Of a stretch of DNA of 64,000 bases, positions 54,413 through 63,569 are shown piece after piece. The translations under genes and the position numbers were made by a program. The notes beneath the pieces are model-generated. The model was not told where the DNA came from. It saw nothing but the letters and a program-made list of their open reading frames with translations, and made no database searches. Source of the stretch: Mycolicibacterium aichiense (lineage in GTDB: Bacteria; Actinomycetota; Actinomycetes; Mycobacteriales; Mycobacteriaceae); the NCBI RefSeq assembly GCF_010726245.1, contig NZ_AP022561.1, positions 3,162,001-3,226,000 on the forward strand, given 5' to 3'. Numbering within the stretch: the first letter of the stretch is position 1; every line of letters starts with the position of its first letter.

Positions 54413-55890
54413 CACGGCAGAAGGTCTTTCCATGATGTCGGCGCCTTCGAGGCGCCGAGATCCGACTGGACGAATCTGCGCCCGTCGGCGGTGACGTAAC
54501 TGCCGGTCGCCGGGCTGTACGGAATGACCTGCACTGGCGACCGGCCTGAAGCAGGTGAGCCAAATGCACTGGGAGCCAACCCCGGTGCGGGCGAACCAGG
54601 TGGGCCGAAGATGTGGTCGTCGGGATTGACCCTGCTGTCGGGCGGAACCCCCTGCGAGATGAGATTCGGGTCCAGCGGATACGGACCGACCGCGTGCTGG
54701 CGCACCGCTGTCGGCACGAAGGGCTGGTCGCTGTCGCACATCTCCACGGTGGGAGCACGCTTGCCCGGCTTGCCGACGCAGGGATAGTTCCGTGCGCCAC
54801 GGACCGCGAGTGGCGAATCCTGTGGCAGCTTGCAATACAGGCCGTCGGGGGTGTCGATGGTCGTTGTGTCGGCCGGTGACCGCCACGACGACGGCGGTAG
54901 GAAGCCGACGGTGCACGGCGGCGGATCACCCAACGTGATCGCGAACTCCCCCACCGGCAATCCCGTGGGATTGTTGGTCGGCAGCCCGAATGCCTGAGTG
55001 CTGGCGATGGCCGGTGGCAACAGAACCAGGAGCTGTTCGAGAGACGAGTTGTAGGTGACCAGAATCTGACCCAGCGTGCTCAGGTTGGCCAGCAACACCG
55101 GCAATGTCGGCTCCAGCTGATCGAGCAGCCGGGTGACCTCGTCGGCAGCAGCAGGCCCGGTGTCGAGCAGGGCACGGATCCGGTCGTCGTCCCCGGCGAT
55201 CGTCTTGGTCACCTCGGCCAGACCACGAGCCCATACGCGCAGTGAATCGGTGGTGGCAACCTGTGAATCCAACAGCGGGACGGCGTCGTCGACCAATGAC
55301 CTGGTCTCCGTGCGTACGCCGTCGATCTTGTCGATGACGGTCGCCGAGGAATCCAGCAGCGAGGACAGGTCGTACCCGGCGCCGCGCAAGCCGGTGTCCG
55401 ACTCGTCAAGCAGGACAGCGATTTTATCGCCGGGAATGCTCCCGACGAGCGCGCTCACCCTGTCCAGCATCGGGCCGACGGCTTGCGGGATGGTGGTCTG
55501 CTGCAGCGTGATCACCGATCCGTCCTGCAGGTACGGACCCGATCCGCGCTGCGGCCGCAGGTCGACATACTGTTCGCCGATCGCCGAGGCACTACGGACC
55601 TCGGCCCGCAGATCGGCGGGGATTCTCGGCGATGTATCCAGCGACAGCGTGGCTTGCGCGCCGCCCGGGGTCAGTCGCAGGTCGGTGACCTTGCCGACTT
55701 GCACGCCGCGGTACGTCACGTTGGAGAACCGGTACAGACCACCGCCGCTGGGCAATTCCAGGGTGACCCTGATCTTGCCGATCCCCAGCAGCGTCGGCAC
55801 CTGGATGAACAGGAATGTCATCAGCAGCAGGCCGGCAACGGCGATGATGCTGAAGATCACCAATTGGATCCGTACGAGTCGGGTCAGCAT
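54409..55890 (-). CDS. MCE family protein, MceF type
   Basis: Last substrate-binding protein of an Mce lipid-uptake system. 493 residues from MLTRLVRIQLVIF. An N-terminal transmembrane helix lies near 8-29 (IQLVIFSIIAVAGLLLMTFLF). The MCE/MlaD domain is near 38-115 (GLYRFSNVTYRGVQVGKVTDL), followed by a helical region. A long Pro-rich C-terminal tail (about 340-493) contains four cysteines (PPCTVG, LYCKLP, NYPCVG, EMCDSD) that may form disulfides. Its ATG shares one base with the mceE stop. In known systems the six Mce chains build a tube across the periplasm. Confidence 0.9.
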   Translation of the reverse strand: MLTRLVRIQLVIFSIIAVAGLLLMTFLFIQVPTLLGIGKIRVTLELPSGGGLYRFSNVTYRGVQVGKVTDLRLTPGGAQATLSLDTSPRIPADLRAEVRSASAIGEQYVDLRPQRGSGPYLQDGSVITLQQTTIPQAVGPMLDRVSALVGSIPGDKIAVLLDESDTGLRGAGYDLSSLLDSSATVIDKIDGVRTETRSLVDDAVPLLDSQVATTDSLRVWARGLAEVTKTIAGDDDRIRALLDTGPAAADEVTRLLDQLEPTLPVLLANLSTLGQILVTYNSSLEQLLVLLPPAIASTQAFGLPTNNPTGLPVGEFAITLGDPPPCTVGFLPPSSWRSPADTTTIDTPDGLYCKLPQDSPLAVRGARNYPCVGKPGKRAPTVEMCDSDQPFVPTAVRQHAVGPYPLDPNLISQGVPPDSRVNPDDHIFGPPGSPAPGLAPSAFGSPASGRSPVQVIPYSPATGSYVTADGRRFVQSDLGASKAPTSWKDLLPC

Positions 55891-57041
55891 CAGCCGCCTC
55901 CGCCCGGCGTCGGCGCCGTCTGCGGTGTGGCCGGCACCGGATCGGCGATGCCGGTCTTGAGCGGGTCGTAGGTGTAGTTCAGGTACCACGGCTCGCCCGG
56001 AGCGGGAACAAGTTTCGCGTCCTGGTCGCCCCACCGGGTGCCCAGGAACATCGTTCGCTTGAGTCGCGGAATCGTCAGGTCGGCAACCAGGAACATGTTC
56101 ACGTAGTCGCCGCGTACTGCCCGGTCGATGTAGCTCTGGTTATAGGGGTACGTCGTGGCGAAGGCCAGCGCGGTGTCGAGCTCGGGCCCGACATCGGCCA
56201 GCGCCTTGAGCGTCGGCTCGAGGTTGCCCAGGTTGGTGACCAGGTCGCTCTGCGCCGCATCGATCAGATCGGTGGTGGATTCGCTGAATATTCGCAGTTT
56301 GTCCAGCGCGGTGACGATACGCGGCCGCTCCCGGATGAGCACGTCGAGTGCCGCCGGAACGCGCCTCAATGCGGCGGTGACAACGTCACGCTGCTGGGCG
56401 AACGTGCTGGCGAAGGTATTCAGCTGCTGAATCATGTCGAGCAGATCGCTGCGTTCGCCGTCCAGCGCACCGACGAAATCGTCCAATCGCCGCAGCATGT
56501 CTCGGATCTGGGCCTGCCGTCCCGAGAATGCGGTGTTGGCGTTTCGGATGACATCACCGATCTGACCGAGTCCCCCGCCGTTGACCACCGCCGACAGCGT
56601 GGACAAGGTCCGCTCGGTAGACGGGTATGTCGATGACCTGTTCAGCGGGATCGTCGTTCCCGGCTGGAGCCGGCCCTGCGGGGCTACGCCGATCGGCGGA
56701 TCCAGCTCCAGGTGCATCGAACCCAGCAGACTCGTCTGTCCGACGGTGGCGACCGCGTTGGCCGGCACCACCGCATCCGGGCGGACGAACACCTCGACGT
56801 CGGCATGCCAGTTGCGCAATCGCATCTCGCCGACGGTGCCGACGACAACATCGTCGATCAGGACCGGCGAATTCGATTCCAACATGGCGACATTGGAGAC
56901 CTCGACGTGAAAGATGCTCGAGCCGCGCCTGTCCTGCGTACCCGGCAGCGGCAGCGAGTTCAGGCCCCGATAACCACATCCGGAGATCCCGTAAGTGATG
57001 AGGACGACCACCATGGCCGCCTGGATTCGCCGGTGTCTCAC
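55890..57041 (-). CDS. MCE family lipoprotein, MceE (LprK-like)
   Basis: 383 residues from GTG (RHRRIQAAMVVVL), overlapping the mceD stop. The lipobox ISGC is at about 19-22, so Cys22 would be lipid-modified; MceE is the lipoprotein member in all mycobacterial mce operons. The MCE domain follows (VLIDDVVVGTVGEMRL), then helices ending in a Pro/Gly tail (ATPQTAPTPGGGG). It likely docks the Mce complex to the membrane on the outer face. Confidence 0.9.
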   Translation of the reverse strand: MRHRRIQAAMVVVLITYGISGCGYRGLNSLPLPGTQDRRGSSIFHVEVSNVAMLESNSPVLIDDVVVGTVGEMRLRNWHADVEVFVRPDAVVPANAVATVGQTSLLGSMHLELDPPIGVAPQGRLQPGTTIPLNRSSTYPSTERTLSTLSAVVNGGGLGQIGDVIRNANTAFSGRQAQIRDMLRRLDDFVGALDGERSDLLDMIQQLNTFASTFAQQRDVVTAALRRVPAALDVLIRERPRIVTALDKLRIFSESTTDLIDAAQSDLVTNLGNLEPTLKALADVGPELDTALAFATTYPYNQSYIDRAVRGDYVNMFLVADLTIPRLKRTMFLGTRWGDQDAKLVPAPGEPWYLNYTYDPLKTGIADPVPATPQTAPTPGGGG

Positions 57042-58273
57042 GGTGTCCCCTGATACGCGGAGATCGCGGGCGGATTCTCGGGCGGACCGGGGACAGGCCC
57101 CGATCCCCCTGGCGCCAGTGCCGGATCGGAGTAGGTGAGATTCTCCGGAGACGGCGCCTTCATCAGGAACGGGCTCATCGGGAACGGCAACAAGTTGAAG
57201 CTGAGCAACCGCATCGCCGGGCCGAGGTACTGGGCGCACAGCTTCGCCGTCTCCGGCGCGGTGGCGTTCTCCAGTGCACCGATCTGCCCGCAGATGAACT
57301 GGATCGGGTTGGTGAAGTTGTTGAAGACGATCGATCCGATGTTGTCGCCGGTGTCGGGGTTGTAGACGTTGTAGTAGTTGGCGAAGGCGTTCGGCGCCAC
57401 GTGCAGCAGCTGCTCGAGACTCTTGCGGTTGTCGGCCAGGTTTCGGGTGACATCGGTCAGGCGCTCGACCTGTTCGACCGTCACCTCGCGGCTTCCGCTC
57501 ACGAAGCGTTGCGCATCGGCGGTGGCTGTCGCCAGGTCGCGCAACGCGGCGTCGAGATCGCCGGTGTTGTCGTCAAGCGTCCCCATCAGTGCGGCCAGAC
57601 GCTGCTCAAAGTCGACGATCGCTCCGCTGCTGTCGCGCAGCACGGTGACAAGATTCTGCATGCCCTTGATGATGTCGACGATGTTGCCGCTTCCGTCCGC
57701 GAAAATTCGTGCGACAGCTGACAATTGGGCCAGCATCTGTCGAAGCTTCACGCCGTTGCCGCCCATTGCGTCAGCGGTGTCGTCGATCAGCCGCGCCAGC
57801 GCAGGCCGGGTTGTCTCGCTGCTGGGCCCCAAATCGGTTGACAGCCGCATCAACTGGGTCTTGACGTCGTCCCATTCGATCGGGACGGCGGTCCGTTCAA
57901 CCGGGATCACCGCACCCGATGGCATCGTCGGACCGCTGTCTCGATAGGCGGGCGTCAGCTGAAGGTAGCGGGCAGCCACCAGGTTCTGTGCGACGATGAC
58001 CGCCTGGGCGCCGGCGGGGATGGACACTCCCGGGTCGACGCGAAGGACCATCTTGACCTGCTTGCCGGCGGGCTCGATGGACTCGATGCTGCCGACCTTC
58101 ACCCCCGACACGCGCACCTCGTCACCGGCATAGATGGCGGTGGCCGCCGTGAAATACGCGGTGATCGTGGTTGCGGGATAGACCGTGTGCATAACCAGCA
58201 GTGTGGTGCCGGCAGCTGCGAGGGCGACGAGTACCGCGGCGGTGCCCGCGACGATCTTGCTGCGGAGCCTCAC
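57038..58273 (-). CDS. MCE family protein, MceD type
   Basis: 411 residues from GTG (RLRSKIVAGTAAVL). One N-terminal helix (about 9-30) and the MCE domain (YAGDEVRVSGVKVGSIESI near 48-66). A helical domain follows with repeated hydrophobic heptads (LIDDTADAMGGNGVKL, LVTVLRDSSGAIVDFEQRL). The C-terminal part is typical of MceD/MceB-like proteins (YNVYNPDTGDNIGSIVFNNF, then Pro-rich tail). Overlaps mceC and mceE by 4 bases. Confidence 0.9.
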   Translation of the reverse strand: MRLRSKIVAGTAAVLVALAAAGTTLLVMHTVYPATTITAYFTAATAIYAGDEVRVSGVKVGSIESIEPAGKQVKMVLRVDPGVSIPAGAQAVIVAQNLVAARYLQLTPAYRDSGPTMPSGAVIPVERTAVPIEWDDVKTQLMRLSTDLGPSSETTRPALARLIDDTADAMGGNGVKLRQMLAQLSAVARIFADGSGNIVDIIKGMQNLVTVLRDSSGAIVDFEQRLAALMGTLDDNTGDLDAALRDLATATADAQRFVSGSREVTVEQVERLTDVTRNLADNRKSLEQLLHVAPNAFANYYNVYNPDTGDNIGSIVFNNFTNPIQFICGQIGALENATAPETAKLCAQYLGPAMRLLSFNLLPFPMSPFLMKAPSPENLTYSDPALAPGGSGPVPGPPENPPAISAYQGTP

Positions 58274-59367
58274 CGTGGACCCTCCTGCGGTTGGGGCGGA
58301 ATCCCGTTGTACGGGAACGGGAACTCCGCTCGCGGTCCGGCGTTGTCCGGCGGTTGTCCCGCGTCCGTGCCTCGACGGAATCCGAATGCGTAATCGAAGA
58401 ACGGTTGCAGGAACGCTGCAGGAACGACGTTGGCGGTGTAGGCCTGGTAGTAGAAGCCGCTCGATACGGCTTCGCCCATGGTGATCTCGTATTTGGCCAG
58501 CCCCGGCAGCGCCTTGGCGATGTTGTCGCTGTTCTTCTGCAGCACTTCGGTGACCGAGTTGAGTTTGGTCAAGGTGGGCGCCAGCTTGGCTTCGTTGTCG
58601 TGAACCAGCGCGGAGAGCTGCCTGCTGACCGACGATGTGTTGGCCAGGAGCTCAGCGATCGCCTGACGGCGTTGCGCGAGAACAGTGATCAGGTCAGCGC
58701 CGTTGAGGATGAGCGCGTTGACCTGCTCACGGCGTTCGGACAGCACCCCGGCCAGATCCGATGCACTGTGCAGAAGATCCCGCAGTGTGTCGTTGCGGCT
58801 GTTCATCGACTGGCACAACCTGGTCAGCCCCGCCAATGTGGGCCCGAGTTGCGGCGCCATCGAATCGACAGTGTCGGAAAGGGTTTCGAGCGATTGATTC
58901 AACGTCGCCGTGTCGAGCCCCGAGGCGTTGGCGGTGAGATCTCCGATGACGTCGGTGAGCACGTAGGGTGACGAGGTTCGAGAGACCGGGATCGGATCGG
59001 AGGGCTTCTGCGTCCCGGCGCCCGCCGGGACCAGCGTGACGATTCGCGCCCCGAGCACGGTTCCGGTCTTGATATGCGCGGTGGTCTGCGATCCCAGGTG
59101 CACGGAGCCGTCGACGGTGAAGGTCACCAACGCATCCCCGCGCAGTAGTGCGACCGACGAGACGGTGCCCACTTTGATGCCGGACACCACCACGTCGTTG
59201 CCGGCCACCAGCCCGCCGGCTTCGGGGAACACAGCCTGGTAACGCACCTGCGTCGCCCACGACCACAGCGTTTGCGGCGCCAGGCCGACAAGCGTCACCA
59301 GAATGGCGACCGAGACTCCGATGAAGCCGGCCCGGATAAGCGCTGCGCCGCGGTATTTCAACATCAC
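58270..59367 (-). CDS. MCE family protein, MceC type
   Basis: 365 residues if started at the GTG at 59367; an ATG directly after it (59364) is equally possible, and both sit on the mceB stop. One N-terminal transmembrane helix (AGFIGVSVAILVTLVGLA) and an MCE domain with LVAGNDVVVSGIKVGTVSSV. A helical repeat region follows (LCQSMNSRNDTLRDLLHS, LAGVLSERREQVNALI), then FFDYAFGFRRGTDAG and a Pro-rich end. Confidence 0.9.
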   Translation of the reverse strand: MMLKYRGAALIRAGFIGVSVAILVTLVGLAPQTLWSWATQVRYQAVFPEAGGLVAGNDVVVSGIKVGTVSSVALLRGDALVTFTVDGSVHLGSQTTAHIKTGTVLGARIVTLVPAGAGTQKPSDPIPVSRTSSPYVLTDVIGDLTANASGLDTATLNQSLETLSDTVDSMAPQLGPTLAGLTRLCQSMNSRNDTLRDLLHSASDLAGVLSERREQVNALILNGADLITVLAQRRQAIAELLANTSSVSRQLSALVHDNEAKLAPTLTKLNSVTEVLQKNSDNIAKALPGLAKYEITMGEAVSSGFYYQAYTANVVPAAFLQPFFDYAFGFRRGTDAGQPPDNAGPRAEFPFPYNGIPPQPQEGPR

Positions 59368-60389
59368 GGCTCAGCGCACCTTCCGTTGGTCTGTTTGATC
59401 CAGGGGAAGACCGCGGTCCTGCCCTGCAGGTCGGTCACGCGCACCGACATGCCGCACACATACATCTGGATGAAGCTGCCGTAGGCGCCCAGCCGGCTCA
59501 GCTTCCGATAGTTCTCCGGCGCCTTCACCAGTGCCCGATCCACCCGTTCCTTGTCCTGATCCAGAATCGGGGCGAGTCGGCTCAACTCGTCGACCACTCC
59601 GGACAACGGTGGCCGCGCGGCGGTGAGCAGGTCGGCCAGCGACGCGGTGCCGGCATCGAGGGCGGTGATCGCCGCACCGATCGGATCGCGATCGGCGGCG
59701 AAGCCGGTGATCAACTTCTCGATGCGGTCGATTGCCGCCGAGAATCGGTCACCCTCGGCCGTCAGAGTGGACAGGACGACCTTGAGGTTGTCGATGAGTT
59801 GCTCGATGACACTGTCGTTTTCAGCCAGTGCGGTGGTGAACGAGGACGTCTTGTCGAACAGCGATTCCACGGTGCCGCCCTGCCCCTGCAGGATCTGCAC
59901 CAGGGAAGCGGTGAGGGCGTTGACGTCCTGCGGATTCAGACTCGCAATCACCGGCTTGAGGCCGGAGAGCAACAGATCGAGGTCGAGGGCCGGTTCGGTG
60001 CGATCGATGGGGATCTGGGAACCGGCAGGCAGCACGGCATTCGGGCCGGGCGCATCGACCAACTCCAGGTAGCGGTCACCCACGAGGTTGAGGTAGCGCA
60101 CCGCGGCTTTGGTTGCGCCGGTCAGTAGGACGTCGCGGTCGGCGTCGAATGTCACCAGGGCGGTCGCGTCGGCCCGAAGGGTCACCGTGTCGACCGTGCC
60201 GATCCTGATACCGGCCGCCCGCACGCTGTCACCGGGTTTGAGTCGCGATGCGTCGGCGAACACTGCCGAGTACCCGTTGGTGTTTCCGGTGCGGTATTGG
60301 GCAAAAGTCATGAACAGCAACGCCGTCGCGGTGACCATCACCACCACGAACACGGTGAACTTGACTGTCGTCGCCCGTAATGACCGCAT
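59364..60389 (-). CDS. MCE family protein, MceB type
   Basis: 341 residues from MRSLRATTVKFTVF, whose ATG shares one base with the mceA stop (TGATG); the longer reading runs back into mceA in another frame. One N-terminal helix (VFVVVMVTATALLFMTFA) and an MCE domain (LKPGDSVRAAGIRIGTVDTVTL near 54-75). A helical region with LPAGSQIPIDRTEPALDLD and a short C-terminus with two cysteines (MYVCGMS, GRCAEP) follow. Confidence 0.9.
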   Translation of the reverse strand: MRSLRATTVKFTVFVVVMVTATALLFMTFAQYRTGNTNGYSAVFADASRLKPGDSVRAAGIRIGTVDTVTLRADATALVTFDADRDVLLTGATKAAVRYLNLVGDRYLELVDAPGPNAVLPAGSQIPIDRTEPALDLDLLLSGLKPVIASLNPQDVNALTASLVQILQGQGGTVESLFDKTSSFTTALAENDSVIEQLIDNLKVVLSTLTAEGDRFSAAIDRIEKLITGFAADRDPIGAAITALDAGTASLADLLTAARPPLSGVVDELSRLAPILDQDKERVDRALVKAPENYRKLSRLGAYGSFIQMYVCGMSVRVTDLQGRTAVFPWIKQTNGRCAEP

Positions 60390-61606
60390 CAGCCGGGCTG
60401 CCCGATCTGTGCGGAGTTTCGGGGTGGGCCGTCCAGCGGGCCGTACAACAGCTGCTTGAGACCGTCGGAATTCAGCAGGATTCCCTGATTGCCGTACTGG
60501 GCGGGATTGGCACCGATATCGGTAACCAGGAAGGGCGGTTTGGTGTTGGGCGCCAGGTGCGGCAGCCCTTGGTCGGCGCAATGCGGGCCGCCGGTCGCAG
60601 CCACCTTTGGCAGGTCGGCGGGATAGCGGTACCGCTCCAGGCCCATGGTGAAGCTCACTGACACGACGGCGCCGGGATCGGGCTGCGGCGGCGCCTTCGC
60701 GATCGGGAGAAGACCGGCAAGCGTGCAGTTCAACGCTTCGTGGTAGCGATTGGTCAGGTCCGTGGTGGGTACCAACATGCGCAGGACGTCGGTGAGCGCC
60801 GCCCGATTCTCGTCGACGACGGTGGTTCCGGTGTCGGCCAGCCCAATTGCGCTGAGCAGCAACGCATCCAGATCGTCCTGCCGCTCGACGATCGTCTGGC
60901 TGATCCGCGTCACATTGCCCACCGACCCCACCAGGTCGGGCGCCGCGTCGGAGTAGGCGCCGGCGGCGACGTCCGCCGCGCGGATGTCGTGGCGCAGATT
61001 GGGCAGGCTCGGCTCGAGTTCGGCCAACAGGGTGTCGATGTCCGAGAACATCTTTCCCAGCTGCTCGCCCCGGCCGTTCATCGCGCCGGCGAGGACACCG
61101 AGAACCTCATTGAGCTTCTCGGGTTGCACGTGCGAGAGCAGCGAGGTGAGCCGCTGGAAGACGGTGTTGATTTCCACCGTCACATTGGTCGCGTCGATGA
61201 CCTGACCGGAACGCAGTGGCTGCGCAGACGGATGCTCCGGCGTCGTCAGCTCGACGAGCTTGGCACCGAACACCGTCGGTGAGGAGATCTCGACCCCTAC
61301 GTTGCCGGGGATCAACGACAGCTGCGCCGGATCGACCGAGAGGTGAAGAACCGCTTGACCGTTGGGACTCTGGTCGATCGACGACACCGTGCCGACCTCG
61401 ACGGCACGCAGCTTCACCTTGGCGCCGGGATTCATCACCAGCCCCGCACGCGGCGAGAGCACCGTGATCGGCACGCCCGGGGCGAGATCGCCGCGAAACA
61501 TGATGACTGCCACCGCGACCACCGCGGCAAGCACGACGACAGAACCCAGTCCCACCGCGACGCGGAGCGTGCCGCGCATAGTTGACGTCGCGTCGCGGTG
61601 AGTCAC
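60389..61606 (-). CDS. MCE family protein, MceA type, first gene of the mce operon
   Basis: 405 residues from GTG with GGGAGG about 8 bases upstream. One N-terminal helix (GLGSVVVLAAVVAVAVIMF at about 19-37) and an MCE domain (GLVMNPGAKVKLRAVEVGTV near 56-75). A long helical part follows and the C-terminus carries two cysteines (NCTLAG, PHCADQG). MceA proteins define ligand preference in the characterised systems (for example Mce1 fatty acid, Mce4 cholesterol); nothing here allows assignment to a named class. No yrbE permease genes lie upstream, unlike the usual yrbEAB-mceABCDEF order. Confidence 0.9.
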   Translation of the reverse strand: MTHRDATSTMRGTLRVAVGLGSVVVLAAVVAVAVIMFRGDLAPGVPITVLSPRAGLVMNPGAKVKLRAVEVGTVSSIDQSPNGQAVLHLSVDPAQLSLIPGNVGVEISSPTVFGAKLVELTTPEHPSAQPLRSGQVIDATNVTVEINTVFQRLTSLLSHVQPEKLNEVLGVLAGAMNGRGEQLGKMFSDIDTLLAELEPSLPNLRHDIRAADVAAGAYSDAAPDLVGSVGNVTRISQTIVERQDDLDALLLSAIGLADTGTTVVDENRAALTDVLRMLVPTTDLTNRYHEALNCTLAGLLPIAKAPPQPDPGAVVSVSFTMGLERYRYPADLPKVAATGGPHCADQGLPHLAPNTKPPFLVTDIGANPAQYGNQGILLNSDGLKQLLYGPLDGPPRNSAQIGQPG

Positions 61607-61647
61607 GTCGGCACCCTCCCTGGCTTCGGGAGAATTCGTACCACACG

Positions 61648-61683
61648 TATGTCAGTACTGACTAGATTTATGTCACAACTGAC
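61648..61683 (-). promoter_or_regulatory. duplicated operator-like repeat before mceA
   Basis: Two 15-bp copies on the plus strand, TATGTCAGTACTGAC (61648-61662) and TATGTCACAACTGAC (61669-61683), start 21 bases apart, two helical turns. The first contains a perfect 12-bp palindrome GTCAGTACTGAC, the second a near-palindrome. This is the look of a tandem operator for a TetR or similar dimer. They lie 42-77 bases upstream of the mceA start, where the promoter should be; no clear -10 was found. Confidence 0.55.
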
Positions 61684-61727
61684 GCGTGTTTGCGGCGCAG
61701 CTGGTCAGACAAGCTGGTGGGTGTTGC

Positions 61728-62531
61728 TCAGGAGACGGCGGGCTGCGGCGACGGTGCGACGGTCAAGGCCCGGCGCACCGCGCGCCGACGGGCTACCTGC
61801 GTGGCAGTCAACGCGCCCAGAACGCCCAGCGTCGATGTCGTCAGAATCGACAACCCGGTGTTGGCCATGATCAGGTAACCGAACGCCGCCGCGACTGCCA
61901 ACAGCGCGTACCGCGCGGTGGTCCAGTGCGCGGGATGGCCGAATCGGGTGCCGACCGCCATTCCGAGGATCAGCGCCACGCCATGGCCGACGTTGGTGAA
62001 GTCACCGAAGGTTCCGATGGCCGAGCCGACCGCGACCGCCAGCCACCAGCCCGTCCACGCCGCGCGCCACTGGCGGGGTATCGCCGCGGTCAACGCGCCC
62101 AGGACTCCGACTGCCCCGTAGCTCATGCCCACGTCGGTGGCGTTGACGATCGACCACGATGCCAACCCGGCGGCCAGCGCGCCGGTCAGGCCCGCTGCGA
62201 CGAGCAGCGTCGCTCCGACATGGCCGACGACGAACGCCACCACCATCCGGCGGCTGTGCCACAACAGTTCGGCCAGACCGAGAATTGCGAACAAGCCGGG
62301 CAGCCAGACGTAGATCGGACCGGTTTCGGTGACGAACGCGCTGCCGATCAGCGTGCCGAGCCGGCCGTGCGCGAGATTGTGCAGGTTGGTGCTCGCATGC
62401 CAGATGACCTGTTCACGGAAATGCGGGCCGAGGGCCACCAGCACGGCCGCCACCGCCACGAGCGCGGCGGTGTAAGCCAGGGTGACTCGGAGGCGGACCA
62501 GCCTCGTCAACAGTGAAAGAACCATCTCCAT
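61728..62531 (-). CDS. rhomboid-like multipass membrane protein
   Basis: 267 residues, about six or seven transmembrane segments (for example LAYTAALVAVAAVLVALG, WLPGLFAILGLAELLW, VVAFVVGHVGATLLVAAG, GWWLAVAVGSAIG). A rhomboid-type HASTNLHNLAHGRLGTLIGS segment lies near 45-64. A GMSYG at 135-139 gives Ser137 and a VGHG gives His183; the spacing is right for a rhomboid Ser-His dyad, but the canonical GxSG is altered to GxSxG. It could be an active protease or a catalytically silent relative. An ATG two codons later is also possible. It starts 3 bases after the cyclase stop and lies upstream of mceA on the same strand. Confidence 0.75.
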   Translation of the reverse strand: MEMVLSLLTRLVRLRVTLAYTAALVAVAAVLVALGPHFREQVIWHASTNLHNLAHGRLGTLIGSAFVTETGPIYVWLPGLFAILGLAELLWHSRRMVVAFVVGHVGATLLVAAGLTGALAAGLASWSIVNATDVGMSYGAVGVLGALTAAIPRQWRAAWTGWWLAVAVGSAIGTFGDFTNVGHGVALILGMAVGTRFGHPAHWTTARYALLAVAAAFGYLIMANTGLSILTTSTLGVLGALTATQVARRRAVRRALTVAPSPQPAVS

Positions 62532-62534
62532 CCA

Positions 62535-63452
62535 CTATGCCTGGGCTTCGAGATCGTCTCCATCGTCCTCGACTGGCAGATCCCTGCGGGTTTTGAGGCG
62601 GTACATCGCCAGATCAGCAGGCACACCGGTGGCACGAGAGGCGAACATTTGACGCCTGATCCGCTTGACCGTGACGCCCAGCGCATCGAGTTCGTCGGGG
62701 CTGATGCACTCCAGCGTCTCCCCCGATACGACCAGTCCACCCCGGGTCGCACGGTCCATCACCCGAGCGGCGATGTTGACGTCGACACCGAGCCAGTCCG
62801 AGCCGATGCGTTGCGGCCTGCCGGTGTGGATTCCGGCGCGCATACGCGGCGTATAGCCGTCTACCTCGACTGTTCGGACCGCCTCGCGGGCCGCCATGGT
62901 GGCACGCACGGCGGTCGCGGGGTCGGCGAAGACCGCCATGATGCCGTCGCCCATCCGCTTGACGATGTGGCCGCCGGCATCGAGCAGCGGCGGCTCGACG
63001 ACCTGGGCGACGCGGCGCAGCAGCCGCAGGGTGGCGTCGTCACCCGCCTGCAGCGACCAGCTGGAGAAGCCCACCAGATCGGTGAAGACGAGCGTGACCT
63101 CCGGGTTGGCGGGGCGGCCCGACACGCGTTCGGTGAGCGCCTGCCAGACCTGCAGTGTGGCCAAGCTCACCTCGCGGGTGGCCGCTTCACGATCGCGCAG
63201 CAGGCGGTCGGCGGCACGTGCGGCGGCACGGGCCCCGCCATCGCCTGCCGCGGACAGCGGGTCGCCGAAGTCGGGATCGCCGGGCAGCATCCGCCGGGCA
63301 CGACGAACGAGGGCGATGACACCGGGGTTGTGATTGGTGTTGTGCCACCACGCCGCGGGCCCACGCCCGGGCTGCACCAGCTGGTTGACGTCAACGAGGG
63401 AATCGGGTTGATCGTCGAACGGCTCGACGTCCACAAGATCAAGCCTAGGCAA
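62535..63452 (-). CDS. class III adenylate cyclase
   Basis: Makes cAMP from ATP. About 305 residues, no membrane segment, with an N-terminal regulatory region (about 1-115, some HAMP-less helical character) before the cyclase domain at about 118-290. Metal-binding Asp125 (FTDLVGFS) and Asp169 (MGDGIMAVF), adenine-selecting Lys165 (HIVKRMGD) and Asp224 (LGVDVN), and transition-state Asn226 and Arg230 (NIAAR) are all present, so it should be active. The TTG start is the longest, and a GTG at 63434 is an alternative. Effector-sensing domains are not recognisable. Same strand as the rhomboid-like gene, 3 bases apart. Confidence 0.88.
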   Translation of the reverse strand: MPRLDLVDVEPFDDQPDSLVDVNQLVQPGRGPAAWWHNTNHNPGVIALVRRARRMLPGDPDFGDPLSAAGDGGARAAARAADRLLRDREAATREVSLATLQVWQALTERVSGRPANPEVTLVFTDLVGFSSWSLQAGDDATLRLLRRVAQVVEPPLLDAGGHIVKRMGDGIMAVFADPATAVRATMAAREAVRTVEVDGYTPRMRAGIHTGRPQRIGSDWLGVDVNIAARVMDRATRGGLVVSGETLECISPDELDALGVTVKRIRRQMFASRATGVPADLAMYRLKTRRDLPVEDDGDDLEAQA

Positions 63453-63557
63453 CGCTTTTCGGGCCGGCCAACCAGGTGTGACGCGGTCGACGTCTCGCTA
63501 TGCCAAACGACTGGTCACAGCTTCGTCGCCATCGTAGACAACACCTGTTGTCAGACC

Positions 63558-63563
63558 TATCGT
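63558..63563 (+). promoter_or_regulatory. -10 box of leaderless MpaB-type gene
   Basis: TATCGT followed by 6 bases and the ATG at 63570, with a -35-like TAGACA (63536-63541) 16 bases upstream. Fits a leaderless promoter. Confidence 0.5.
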
Positions 63564-63569
63564 TAGGCG

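Noticed and set aside
61651..61662. GTCAGTACTGAC as a terminator stem
   Set aside because: Only 6 bp with no loop and no T-run, and it is duplicated upstream of mceA, so operator is the better reading.
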